Shown: positions 1 through 7,773 of the stretch, in pieces | Numbering within the stretch: the first letter of the stretch is position 1 | Layout: each line of letters begins with the position of its first letter | Origin: an uncultured Chloroflexota bacterium | GTDB taxonomy: Bacteria; Chloroflexota; Chloroflexia; Chloroflexales; Roseiflexaceae | Reading direction: 5' to 3' | DNA: 14,152 nt | Assembly: GCA_903871975.1 (NCBI GenBank) | Contig: CAIQIY010000686.1 | Span: forward strand, 1 to 14,152 | The notes under the pieces: generated by a model | What the model saw: only the letters and a program-made list of their open reading frames with translations | Told to the model about the DNA's origin: nothing | Databases searched by the model: none | Position numbers and translations under genes: made by a program

Positions 1-1
1 C

Positions 2-946
2 GGGCTGGCCGGCATGGTGCTCGCGCTGCCGCACCTGCGATCGCGCGACTGGCGTGGCGCCGCTGGCGCCGTGGCGCCGCTGGCGCTGGCCGGGATGGCG
101 ATCTTCGTGCCGTATTACCTCGCACGCTTCGCCTACTACGGCTATCCGTTGCCCAACACGTTCTACGCCAAGGTCGGCGCGACCGGCGCACAGGTCTGGC
201 GTGGGCTGGAATACGCGGCGGCGTTCGCGACGCTGCTCGGGCCGTGGTGGCTGCTGGTGGCGGCGGGGCTGGCATGCTGGTGGCGGCGCGGGCGCGTCGC
301 GCCGGCCACCCTCACCTGGCTCGGTCTGACGATCGTGGTGGTGTACAGCAGCTACATCATCGCCGTCGGCGGCGACCACTTCCCGCGCTATCGCTTCTTC
401 GTGCCGCTCACGCCACTGCTGGCGCTGCTCGCCGGCGCTGCGCTGCAGCACCTCGGCACGCTGCGTGCCGGCCGGCTGCTCGCCGGCAGCGCCGTCACGC
501 TGCTGTTGCTCGCCGCGCTGCCGCAGCACATCGGCGCACGCTCGCTCGCCGGCGGCAACGGCATCTGGAGCGAGCAGAGCGTCGTCGACAAGAACCGCGA
601 GATCGGCCTGTGGATCCGCGACAACACCGCACCCGGCACGCTCGTCGCCACCGGGATCGCCGGGGCGCTGGCATACTACGCCGAGCGGCCGGTACTCGAC
701 GTGCTCGGCCTGAACGACCTGCACATCGCCCACCTGGACGTCGCCACGATGGGCGAGGGCGTCGCCGGCTCCGAGAAGTTCGACCGGGAATACGTCCTGG
801 CGCGGCGCCCGGCGATCATCCCGTTCAACTCGGCCGGTGGCCTGATCGGCTGGGCGCCGTTCGAAGCCGCCTACCAACGAACCGTCGTCCGTGGCCCCGA
901 AGGGCACGCGCTGGTGTTGTACCTGCGGCGCGACGCAGCGCGCTGA
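2..946 (+). CDS. Polytopic membrane glycosyltransferase-like protein, C-terminal part (5' end outside window)
   Basis: The reading frame is open to the left edge, so the true start is probably upstream; the first ATG in the window is at 14. Counting from that ATG, hydrophobic segments lie near residues 16-37, 65-87, 99-118, 128-148 and 152-170, followed by a soluble C-terminal domain of about 135 residues. Two motifs stand out: YYGYPLPNTFYAK in a loop after the first helix, and GGDHFPRYRFFVP before the fourth. These resemble the NT-xxK and GGD-xxxxRF-xP motifs of polyprenyl-phosphate-dependent GT-C enzymes such as mycobacterial AftB. The family would move a sugar from a lipid carrier to an outer acceptor. 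The conserved acidic residues of the N-terminal catalytic loop are not in the window, so enzyme activity is inferred. The gene converges on the minus-strand kinase with only 6 bp between stop codons. Confidence 0.7.
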   Translation, partial: GLAGMVLALPHLRSRDWRGAAGAVAPLALAGMAIFVPYYLARFAYYGYPLPNTFYAKVGATGAQVWRGLEYAAAFATLLGPWWLLVAAGLACWWRRGRVAPATLTWLGLTIVVVYSSYIIAVGGDHFPRYRFFVPLTPLLALLAGAALQHLGTLRAGRLLAGSAVTLLLLAALPQHIGARSLAGGNGIWSEQSVVDKNREIGLWIRDNTAPGTLVATGIAGALAYYAERPVLDVLGLNDLHIAHLDVATMGEGVAGSEKFDREYVLARRPAIIPFNSAGGLIGWAPFEAAYQRTVVRGPEGHALVLYLRRDAAR

Positions 947-963
947 GCGCGATCAGGGCGCGC
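938..963. terminator. Hairpin spanning both convergent stop codons; possible two-way terminator
   Basis: GCGCGCTGA (938-946) can pair with TCA plus GCGCGC (953-955 and 958-963), leaving a 6-nt loop and a 2-nt GG bulge. The stem contains the TGA of the + strand gene and the complementary TCA that ends the minus-strand kinase. There is no T-run on either side, so this is not a standard intrinsic terminator. Its position between convergent genes is the main argument. In sequence this GC-rich, such a stem could arise by chance. Confidence 0.3.
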
Positions 964-2725
964 GCACCCCGAGCGTCACACCATCGCCGCGCGCGATCAG
1001 CTCGCCGGTGCGCGGCACCGAGCTGACGACCACGCCCGGGCCATAGCGATCGCACAACGCACCCAGCTTGTCGCAGCCCTGGTAGTCGCTGTACGACACG
1101 AACAGCCCCAGTTGTTCGATGAGCGCGCGGGCGTCGGCCTCGGGCAGGCCAGTCACCTCGGGCATGCGGACCTTGTCGCCCAGGCTGACATACAGCGTCA
1201 CCACGTCGCCCCGGCGCAACGTCGCCCCGGCCTCGGGTGCAGTGCGAAAGACGAACCCTTCACTCAGCGCATCGCTGGCCTCGATCACCTGGATATTGAA
1301 GCCCATGCCACGCAGCTGAAAATCGGCGTCCTCGGCGCGCATCGTCACGACCGCCGGCAGGACGAGCTGCTCGGGCCCGAGGCTCACCACATACGTGACC
1401 GGCAGCGTCGCATCGATCGCCCCGCCGGGCGGCGGGAACTGGTCGATGACGATGCCCTCGGCGACGGCCTCGTCGTAGCGCGGCGGATCCGCCAGTGCCC
1501 GGATGCCGCTGGCATCGAGCAGGGTCAGCGCATCGCGTTCATCGCGCCCGATCAGCGATGGCATGCGTCGCGGCACCACGGTCGGCTCGGCGGTGGGCGT
1601 ATTGTCCGGCACCACCGTCGGGATGGGCACCGTCGGCACGGCCGGGCGTGGCGCACCGGTGAAGCTGAACAGCCCATCGAAGACACCACTGACGAACAGG
1701 TAGACCAGCGCCAGTACGACGCCCAGCACGATCAGCCCCAGCGCCAGCAGACCGAAATCGCGCAGCGCGCCACCCGTCGGTGCCGGTACGGCCGCCGCTG
1801 CACTGCGCGGCGCCGGCAACGGTGTGCGCGGCGTCGGCGGGATGCGCACCGTCGGCCGGCTGGCGGCTGGTGTCCGCATCGGCGTCATCGCGCGGGCCGG
1901 GTTGCCATCGCGTTCGCCACCACGCAACGAGCGCAGCGCCCGGGCGAATTCGCGCGCCGACGCCGGCCGCTCCTCGGGGTCCTTGGCCATCGCCATCAGC
2001 ACCAGCGCCTCGATCGCCGGCGGGATGCGCTCGTCGACGCTGCGCAGCGGTGGTGGTGGCGAACTGACATGCTGCATCGCGACGGCGACTGCCGTGTCGC
2101 CGTGGAACGGCAGCTGCCCGGTGAGCAGCTCGAACAACGTCACGCCCAGCGAGTACAGGTCCGTCTGTGGTGCGACCGGCAGGCCACGCGCCTGTTCCGG
2201 CGAGATGTAGTCGGCGGTGCCGAAGATGGTGTCGGTGTTCGAGTTCGACGTCAGGCTCTTGGCGATGCCGAAGTCGGTCAACTTGACCGTGCCGTCGCGC
2301 GCCAGCATGATGTTCTGTGGCTTGACATCGCGATGCACCATATCGCTGCGATGGGCCGCCTCGAGGGCATCCGCCGCCGCCGCGGTGATGTCGAGCGCCT
2401 GGTCGAGCGACAACCTGCCACCGCGTGTGATGACCGTCTTGAGATCATCGCCGTCGATGTATTCCATGACGATGTAATGGACATCGCCATCGCGGCCGAC
2501 ATCATAGACGTCGACGATCGCGGGATGATGCAGCCGCGCCGCAGCCTGCGCCTCGTGATGAAAGCGCCGCAGAAAGCTGGCATCGGTGGCGTACTGGGCA
2601 TGCAGCATCTTGATCGCGACGCGCCGGCCGAGGCGCAGATCCTCGCCGAGGAACACGCGCGCCATCCCGCCGTCGCCGAGCGGCTGATCGATGCGATACC
2701 GCTGATTGAGGACTCGACCCTGCAT
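953..2725 (-). CDS. PASTA-domain Ser/Thr protein kinase (PknB/PrkC type), one transmembrane helix
   Basis: A 590-residue Hanks-type kinase. The kinase domain fills about residues 10-268: glycine loop G17-D-G19-G20, VAIK lysine K39, helix-C glutamate E58, catalytic HRD 131-133 with N138, DFG 151-153, and an SPEQ motif at 175-178. All catalytic residues are present. A Pro/Arg/Thr-rich juxtamembrane stretch (about 275-320) leads to a membrane helix at about 324-346 and a Pro/Thr-rich outer linker. Three PASTA repeats follow at about 387-453, 454-518 and 519-590. Known PASTA kinases sense peptidoglycan fragments or lipid II outside the cell and phosphorylate division and wall-synthesis proteins. 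A good Shine-Dalgarno (AGGTGGA) precedes the ATG. The third PASTA repeat carries two cysteines (C551, C558). It lies 63 bp downstream of the exonuclease gene on the same strand and is probably co-transcribed. No phosphatase gene is visible. Confidence 0.95.
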   Translation of the reverse strand: MQGRVLNQRYRIDQPLGDGGMARVFLGEDLRLGRRVAIKMLHAQYATDASFLRRFHHEAQAAARLHHPAIVDVYDVGRDGDVHYIVMEYIDGDDLKTVITRGGRLSLDQALDITAAAADALEAAHRSDMVHRDVKPQNIMLARDGTVKLTDFGIAKSLTSNSNTDTIFGTADYISPEQARGLPVAPQTDLYSLGVTLFELLTGQLPFHGDTAVAVAMQHVSSPPPPLRSVDERIPPAIEALVLMAMAKDPEERPASAREFARALRSLRGGERDGNPARAMTPMRTPAASRPTVRIPPTPRTPLPAPRSAAAAVPAPTGGALRDFGLLALGLIVLGVVLALVYLFVSGVFDGLFSFTGAPRPAVPTVPIPTVVPDNTPTAEPTVVPRRMPSLIGRDERDALTLLDASGIRALADPPRYDEAVAEGIVIDQFPPPGGAIDATLPVTYVVSLGPEQLVLPAVVTMRAEDADFQLRGMGFNIQVIEASDALSEGFVFRTAPEAGATLRRGDVVTLYVSLGDKVRMPEVTGLPEADARALIEQLGLFVSYSDYQGCDKLGALCDRYGPGVVVSSVPRTGELIARGDGVTLGVRAP

Positions 2726-2788
2726 GGCGTTCCACCTGCGTGCTGGTGATCCGTCGGGATGCGTGCCGGCGCTCGGTGGCGCCGCGCC

Positions 2789-3301
2789 TCAGCGCCACAC
2801 CTGCACTGCCGGATGGATGTCGGGCGCCGGCGCGTCGTCGAGCCGACGTTCGAGGAGCGCCAGATTGACGACGTCCTCGCGGTTGTAGTCCAACAGGGTC
2901 GCCAGTGCCTGCTCGTCCCCGTTGGCGTCGTATTCGTGCCACAGCCGCGGCGCGTCGCGGCCGGTCAGGCCGGCGCTGCGCCGCGCGATGCCGTACTGCT
3001 GCTCGATCTGCTTCAGGCCACCGCGGATGCCGCGCCGACGACAGCGAACCATCAGGTCATCGTGCGCGTAGTCGGCGTTGAGATCGATCGCCAGGCGCCG
3101 CCGCAGCCACAGCAGATCGCACCCGGCGCCGTTGAAGGTCACGATCGTGGCGGCACCGGCGAGCGCATCGTAGATGGCGACATCGGTGATTGCCGGGCCG
3201 CACAGCTGGACCGTGCCACGGTCGTGACGATAGATACCGACGACGGTGATCGACCATTCGAAGGTCATCTCGATGTCGAGGTACGCACGTACTCCGCTCA
3301 T
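2789..3301 (-). CDS. RNase H-like DEDDy exonuclease domain protein (YprB-type)
   Basis: A 170-residue protein consisting only of a 3'-5' exonuclease fold like the YprB RNase H-like family (PF13482). The acidic residues are in order: YLDIE (D9, E11), FNGAGCD (D62) and YNREDVV (Y139, D143), which is the DEDDy pattern. Such proteins probably trim nucleic acid 3' ends with two metal ions; the substrate of this one is unknown. It is shorter than YprB proteins, which carry extra C-terminal repeats. The frame is open further upstream to 3544, but that extension is Arg/Ala/Pro-rich with no conserved motif. The ATG at 3301 starts directly before the first beta strand and sits just downstream of a promoter-like sequence, so I chose it. 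There is no Shine-Dalgarno, which fits a leaderless mRNA. The kinase gene follows 63 bp downstream. Confidence 0.85.
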   Translation of the reverse strand: MSGVRAYLDIEMTFEWSITVVGIYRHDRGTVQLCGPAITDVAIYDALAGAATIVTFNGAGCDLLWLRRRLAIDLNADYAHDDLMVRCRRRGIRGGLKQIEQQYGIARRSAGLTGRDAPRLWHEYDANGDEQALATLLDYNREDVVNLALLERRLDDAPAPDIHPAVQVWR

Positions 3302-3307
3302 GCGAGC

Positions 3308-3336
3308 ATTATGGCATAACGGCGCCGGAACGGCAA
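3308..3336 (-). promoter_or_regulatory. Predicted sigma70-type promoter of the RNase H-like gene, leaderless
   Basis: Read on the minus strand, TTGCCG (3336-3331; 4 of 6 to TTGACA) is followed by a 17 bp spacer and CATAAT (3313-3308; 5 of 6 to TATAAT). The expected transcription start, 6-7 nt beyond the -10, falls at about 3301-3302. That is the A of the start codon or its neighbour, and no Shine-Dalgarno is present. Confidence 0.5.
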
Positions 3337-3398
3337 GCGCAGCGCGGCGTTGTGCCGGGCTGCGCGCAGAGTGCCTGGTGGCCGGTGCTGGCGTCGGC

Positions 3399-3427
3399 GC
3401 CACACCCGCGACCGGATGCGTTATAAT
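3399..3427 (+). promoter_or_regulatory. Predicted promoter of the lepB operon
   Basis: A perfect TATAAT lies at 3422-3427 in otherwise GC-rich DNA. The hexamer 17 bp upstream, GCCACA (3399-3404), matches TTGACA at only three positions, so the -35 is weak. Transcription would start near 3434, giving a leader of about 80 nt before the signal peptidase ATG at 3516. It is divergent from the exonuclease promoter, with the two -10 boxes about 110 bp apart. Confidence 0.5.
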
Positions 3428-3515
3428 GCCGCAGTGCACGCATGCCGTCCGATCGACGCGCCCACGCGGCCCGCACCGCGTCGCAGCGTCCCCGGTGGCG
3501 CAGGAGTCGGGAGCA

Positions 3516-4214
3516 ATGGAACGACGCCCCATCCCTGGAGACATCTTCGCCGATCCGCGCGAGGCGCTGCCGACCTCGCTGGCGATTCCGTCCGGTGGGC
3601 GTGTCGCCGCCCGCGACCTGCTCGAGACCGTGATCTATGTCCTGCTGGTGTTCTTCGTGGTGCGCGGGGTGATCCAGAACTTCAAGATCGAGGGCCAGAG
3701 CATGGAGCCGAACTTCCACGGCGGCCAGTTCATCCTCGTCAACAAGCTGGTGTACTTTCACTTCGACCTGAACGCCCCATTGCGCCTGATTCCCGGCAAC
3801 AGCGAGCTGCCCCGCCGCATGATCTACCCGTTCACGCTCCCACAGCGCGGCGATGTCGTCGTGCTCGAATACCCCAACGACCTGAGCAAGGACTACATCA
3901 AACGCGTGATCGCGCTGCCGGGCGAGCGTGTCGAGATCATCGACGGGCGTGTGCTGGTCAATGGCGTCGAGCTCGATGAGCCCTATCTGCGCGACACGAT
4001 CACGACGTGTCGCTTCAGCGATCCCTGTAGTGCCGGGCCGGTCGTCGTCAAACCGGGGACGATCTTCGTCATGGGTGACAACCGGACCAACAGCAGCGAC
4101 TCGCGCGAATGGGACTCACTGCCGCTCGACCGGGTGATCGGCCGTGCGTGGATCTCGTATTGGCCGCAGGAGTACTGGGCCGTGGTACCGCAGGTGCGCT
4201 ACGCCGCACCCTGA
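3516..4214 (+). CDS. lepB: Signal peptidase I
   Basis: A 232-residue type I signal peptidase, which cleaves signal peptides from exported proteins on the outer face of the membrane. A single membrane anchor lies at about residues 38-55. The catalytic serine is S62 in GQSMEPNF and the catalytic lysine is K129 in YIKRVIALPGE. The conserved GDNR box is at 187-190, followed by SSDSR at 193-197. All boxes of the Ser/Lys dyad family are present and the length is normal. The frame is open far upstream, but residues before the ATG at 3516 are low-complexity. This ATG is preceded by AGGAG at 3502-3506 and GGGAG just upstream. Two cysteines (C165, C171) in the outer domain could form a disulfide. It is the first gene of a + strand run, and the next gene starts 12 bp downstream. 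Confidence 0.95.
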   Translation: MERRPIPGDIFADPREALPTSLAIPSGGRVAARDLLETVIYVLLVFFVVRGVIQNFKIEGQSMEPNFHGGQFILVNKLVYFHFDLNAPLRLIPGNSELPRRMIYPFTLPQRGDVVVLEYPNDLSKDYIKRVIALPGERVEIIDGRVLVNGVELDEPYLRDTITTCRFSDPCSAGPVVVKPGTIFVMGDNRTNSSDSREWDSLPLDRVIGRAWISYWPQEYWAVVPQVRYAAP

Positions 4215-4226
4215 GGAGCGCCAGAC

Positions 4227-5366
4227 ATGCACATCGCCATCAATGCGCACCTGCTGGCACACACGCGCACGTTTCGGCGCGCCGGGGTCTCGAATCACAT
4301 CGAAGGGCTGCTGCACGCATTGGGTCGCATCGATGCGACGAACCGCTATACGATCTTCACCACGCGCGGCATGAGCAGCGCCGCCCTGGCGCTGCCCGAC
4401 ACCTTCGCCATCCGCAGCAGCCTGCTCCCCACGATCAATCCCCGCGTCCGCGTGCCATGGGAGCAGTTCGTGCTGCCGGTTCTGCTGCAACGGCTCGGCG
4501 TCGATGTGTATCACGGCGTGCTGAATGTCATGCCGCTGGTCGGCAGCGTGCCGGCGGTCGTGACGATCCACGATCTGAGTCCGTTCTTCTTCCCGCAGAC
4601 CTTCCGTCGGGTGAATCGCACCTACACCCGCTGGGCGGTGCGGGTCGCGGCGCGGCGCGCGCGCGTGTTGTTCGCCGTCTCGGAGTTCACCCGGCGCGAG
4701 ATCATCCGCTGGTTCAATGTCCCCGCGGATCGGGTCATGGTCACACCCAATGCCGCCGATGCGCGCTTCGTGCCGCCGACGGCGGGCGAGCTCGCGGCGT
4801 TTCGCGCGCGGCACCGGCTACCCGCGCAGTTTCTGCTGTTCCTCGGCACGCTCGAGCCACGCAAGAACCTGCCACGGCTGATCGAGGCGTATCAGCAGGT
4901 GGCCGACGAGATCGGCATCCCGTTGCTGATTGGTGGTGGGCGTGGCTGGCTGTACGACGATGTTCTGGCACAGGCGGCGCCGCTCGGCGAGCGCGTGCGC
5001 TTCGTCGGCTATATTCCACAGGACGAGCAGCATCTGTGGTATGCCGCAGCGACCGCGTTCGTCTTTCCGTCGCTGTACGAAGGGTTCGGCATGCCACCGC
5101 TCGAGGCGATGGCGTGCGGCACGCCGGTGATCGCCAGCACCAGCAGTTCGCTGCCGGAAGTCGTCGGCGACGCCGGCCTGCTGGTGCCGCCCGACGACGT
5201 GGCGGCGTTGGCAGCGGCGTTGCGGCGCATCGTCGATGATGGCGCGCTTCGCGACGAGCTGCGCGCCCGCGGCCTGCAGCGCGCCCGGCACTTCTCGTGG
5301 GATGCGGCCGCACACGTGGCGCTGGCCGGATATGCCCGTGCCGTGCGGCAGCCGGCAGGCGCGTGA
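4227..5366 (+). CDS. Glycosyltransferase family 4 (GT-B fold)
   Basis: A 379-residue retaining glycosyltransferase of the GT4 family, predicted to move a sugar from a nucleotide donor to a lipid, polysaccharide or small-molecule acceptor in the cytoplasm or at the inner membrane face. The N-terminal acceptor domain has a Gly-containing loop near RAGVSNHIEGL (residues about 18-28). The C-terminal donor domain starts with LGTLEPRKN (206-214) and carries YEGFGMPPLEA (284-294), where E285 begins the EX7E-type motif. It is followed by ACGTPVIAS and SSLPEVVGDAGLLVPP. It resembles mannosyl- or glucosyltransferases, but the donor cannot be read from sequence. A Shine-Dalgarno GAGGAG (4213-4218) overlaps the lepB stop codon, so the two genes are coupled. 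One possible job is glycosylating a hydroxylated carotenoid made with the CruF-like protein two genes on; this rests on proximity only. Confidence 0.9.
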   Translation: MHIAINAHLLAHTRTFRRAGVSNHIEGLLHALGRIDATNRYTIFTTRGMSSAALALPDTFAIRSSLLPTINPRVRVPWEQFVLPVLLQRLGVDVYHGVLNVMPLVGSVPAVVTIHDLSPFFFPQTFRRVNRTYTRWAVRVAARRARVLFAVSEFTRREIIRWFNVPADRVMVTPNAADARFVPPTAGELAAFRARHRLPAQFLLFLGTLEPRKNLPRLIEAYQQVADEIGIPLLIGGGRGWLYDDVLAQAAPLGERVRFVGYIPQDEQHLWYAAATAFVFPSLYEGFGMPPLEAMACGTPVIASTSSSLPEVVGDAGLLVPPDDVAALAAALRRIVDDGALRDELRARGLQRARHFSWDAAAHVALAGYARAVRQPAGA

Positions 5367-5377
5367 GGGGGTGCACG

Positions 5378-6955
5378 GTGGAGACGACGATTGATCCCAT
5401 CGATCTCGAGGTCTTTCGTCATCGGTGCACGGCCATCGCCGAGGAGATGGGCGCAGCGCTCGGCCGAAGTGCATTCTCGACGAACATCAAGGAGCGGCGC
5501 GACTACTCGTGTGCCGTGTTCGACGCCGCCGGGCGGATGGTCGCCCAGGCGGCGCATATCCCGGTTCACCTCGGTGCGATGCCACGCTCGGTCGAGGCGG
5601 CGCTGGCGCGCTTCACGCTGGTGCCGGGCGATGTCGTGATCGTCAACGATCCGTACCATGGCGGCACGCATCTGCCGGATATCACCACCGTCGCGCCGGC
5701 CTTCCACGACGGCACCCTGATCGGCTATACCGCCACCCGCGCGCACCACGCCGATGTCGGCGGCATGACGCCAGGGTCGATGCCGATGAGCCGCGAGCTG
5801 CTGCAGGAGGGCCTGGTGATCCCGCCGGTACGGCTGATCGAAGCTGGCCAGGTCAACGAGGGGTTGTGGCAGCTGATCTGCCACAATTCGCGCACGCCCG
5901 ACGAACGGCGCGGCGATCTGGCTGCCCAGCTGGCCTGCCACCGCATTGGTGCCGAGCGATTGGCTGCGCTGGCCGGCGGCGTCGGCATTGCCCGCACCCC
6001 CTTGCTGATGGCCGCCCTGATCGAGCATGGCGCGCGCCACATGCGTGCCGTGATCGCGCAGCTGCCCGATGGCTGTTATCGGTTCAGCGACCAGCTCGAC
6101 GGCGATGGCAGCGGTGGCCCGCTGGTGATCAGCGTCACCATCACCATCGCAGGGGCGCAGGCGACCGTCGATTTCGCCGGCACTGCAGCGCAATGCCGTG
6201 GGCCGCTCAACGCACCACGTGCAGTCACCGAGTCGGTGGTGTATTACTGCTTCCGCTGCCTCGGCGACGCCGACATGCCGACATCGGCAGGCATCTTCGA
6301 GCCATTGCGCATCGTGATTCCGGCGGGCAGCGTGCTGGCGCCACGGCCACCCGCGCCGGTCGCCGGCGGCAATGTCGAGACGGCGCAGCGTGTGGCCGAT
6401 GTGGTGTTTGGCGCGCTGGCACAGGCGCTACCCGCACGCATTCCGGCGGCATCGGCCGGCACGATGAACAACTGGACATTCGGTGGCGTCGTCGATGGTC
6501 GGGCGTTCGCCTACTACGAGACGCTCGGTGGCGGAATGGGGGCGCGACCGGACGCTGCCGGCCTGCACGCCATCCAGACCCACATGACCAACACGCGCAA
6601 CACGCCGGTCGAGGCGCTCGAGCGCCAGTTTCCGGTGCGCGTGCGCCGCCTGGCCGTCCGCACCGGTTCGGGCGGTGCCGGCCGCCACGCCGGTGGCGAT
6701 GGCCTGATCCGCGAAGTCGAATTCCTCGCGCCGGTGGTGGTCAGCCTGCTGGGCGAGCGGCGACACTCGGCGCCGTATGGCCTGGCGGGCGGCATGGCCG
6801 GCGCACCCGGGCGCAATACGCTGCTGCGTGCCGACGGCAGCAGCACGACGCTGCCCGGCCAATGCACCATCGAGCTCGCCGCCGGCGATGCACTGCGCAT
6901 CGAAACCCCGGGCGGTGGTGGTCATGGGGCACCAACGGAGGGGGCTGACCAATGA
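5378..6955 (+). CDS. hyuB: Hydantoinase B / 5-oxoprolinase B-type subunit
   Basis: A 525-residue protein of the HyuB family (N-methylhydantoinase B, oxoprolinase C-terminal part; related to acetone carboxylase alpha subunits). It opens with the family start DPIDLEVFRHR. The metal-site region NDPYHGGTHLPD has H94, H98 and D101, and HHADVGG has H123, H124 and D126. The length is normal. I chose the GTG at 5378 because GAGGGGG (5365-5371) lies 6 nt upstream and the family homology begins there; the frame is open further upstream but overlaps the GT gene in low-complexity residues. The family works with an ATP-binding HyuA subunit to open hydantoin or 5-oxoproline rings. No HyuA gene is in the window, which is unusual. 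It begins 11 bp after the GT gene and overlaps the carotenoid gene by 4 nt (ATGA). The ring substrate is unknown. Confidence 0.92.
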   Translation: METTIDPIDLEVFRHRCTAIAEEMGAALGRSAFSTNIKERRDYSCAVFDAAGRMVAQAAHIPVHLGAMPRSVEAALARFTLVPGDVVIVNDPYHGGTHLPDITTVAPAFHDGTLIGYTATRAHHADVGGMTPGSMPMSRELLQEGLVIPPVRLIEAGQVNEGLWQLICHNSRTPDERRGDLAAQLACHRIGAERLAALAGGVGIARTPLLMAALIEHGARHMRAVIAQLPDGCYRFSDQLDGDGSGGPLVISVTITIAGAQATVDFAGTAAQCRGPLNAPRAVTESVVYYCFRCLGDADMPTSAGIFEPLRIVIPAGSVLAPRPPAPVAGGNVETAQRVADVVFGALAQALPARIPAASAGTMNNWTFGGVVDGRAFAYYETLGGGMGARPDAAGLHAIQTHMTNTRNTPVEALERQFPVRVRRLAVRTGSGGAGRHAGGDGLIREVEFLAPVVVSLLGERRHSAPYGLAGGMAGAPGRNTLLRADGSSTTLPGQCTIELAAGDALRIETPGGGGHGAPTEGADQ

Positions 6956-7773
6956 TTCGTTCGCTCGCCCGCGCCATCGCGCTCGGCTGCTTCGCGGTGT
7001 ACGTGGCACTGTTTCCCGGCAGTACGCTGACGACGGCGTTCGACGCGATCCCGCCGGATGGCGCCTGGCTGGGGCCGGCGCTGTTGATCGGCCAGGGTAT
7101 CGCAGCGTTCGCTTGGATGGTGGCGCGCTGGGGCGGGCGTGGCGCGTCGGTCGCCTGCGTGGCGCTGGTCGTCGCCTGGGCCGCCGAGCATCTGGGCGAG
7201 ACGCGCGGGCTGCCATTCGGCCGCTACAGCTACACCGATGCCATCCAACCCCAGCTGTTCGGCGTGGTCCCGCTGCCGATCCTGCTGGCCTGGCTGATGC
7301 TGGCACTCGGCGCGTGGCAGCTGGCACGCATCAGCGAGCCGGGCAGCCCGTGGCGCGTGGCAGCGCTGAGCGCCGCGCTGGTCGTGGTGATCGACCTGCA
7401 GATCGAGCCGGTGACGATGTTGATCCATGGGTACTGGCGCTGGATCGACACCGGAAGCTACTACGGCGTCCCACCGCTCAATTTCGCCGGCTGGGCGCTG
7501 GTCGGCTTCGTCATCGCGTGGGCATTCGAACGCTGGTTGGGGCCTGCGCCAACGCCCCCGGTGGCGACCGGCCGGCTCGACTGGCTGGCGGCGCATGTTC
7601 CGGCACTGTTGTTCGTGCTGAATGCGCTGATGTTCACCGTCATCAATCTGGTGCGTGGTTACACGCTCGCCGGCATGGTGGGGCTGGCCTTTCTGGCGAT
7701 CTGGTGGTTGGTCGCGCGTCGTGTCGCCACACGCGCCATGGCCATACCTGCCGGCACCGTGCAACACCACTGA
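6952..7773 (+). CDS. CruF/DUF422-type carotenoid biosynthesis membrane protein
   Basis: A 273-residue polytopic protein with seven or eight hydrophobic helices covering most of its length. Family motifs include AAEHLGETRGLPFG, then GRYSYTD (90-96) with FGVVPLPILLAW. Around residue 168 comes GSYYGVPPLNFAGW, the most characteristic motif of the carotenoid biosynthesis protein (DUF422) family. Described members include CruF, the 1',2'-hydratase acting on gamma-carotene or related ends, and the bisanhydrobacterioruberin hydratase. Hydration of a psi-end of a carotene in the membrane is the likely reaction. The start codon overlaps the hyuB stop as ATGA, so translation is probably coupled. No other carotenoid gene is in the window, but the GT4 gene two places upstream could glycosylate a hydroxycarotenoid. 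It ends the lepB run. Confidence 0.85.
   Translation: MIRSLARAIALGCFAVYVALFPGSTLTTAFDAIPPDGAWLGPALLIGQGIAAFAWMVARWGGRGASVACVALVVAWAAEHLGETRGLPFGRYSYTDAIQPQLFGVVPLPILLAWLMLALGAWQLARISEPGSPWRVAALSAALVVVIDLQIEPVTMLIHGYWRWIDTGSYYGVPPLNFAGWALVGFVIAWAFERWLGPAPTPPVATGRLDWLAAHVPALLFVLNALMFTVINLVRGYTLAGMVGLAFLAIWWLVARRVATRAMAIPAGTVQHH

Noticed and set aside
1112..2749. Long open frame of 545 codons on the + strand opposite the kinase gene
   Set aside because: It lies wholly antisense to a kinase with all catalytic motifs. Its product is His/Arg/Gln-rich with no recognisable domain, as expected for a shadow frame in GC-rich DNA.
3302..3515. N-terminal extensions of the RNase H-like protein and of signal peptidase I into the divergent intergenic region
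   Set aside because: Both frames are open, but the added residues are Arg/Ala-rich without motifs. Promoter-like sequences and the family domain boundaries support the shorter starts.
5386..5395. GACGATTGAT near the hyuB start, one mismatch from the GntR operator repeat
   Set aside because: A single copy inside coding sequence with no promoter or second copy nearby; most likely chance.
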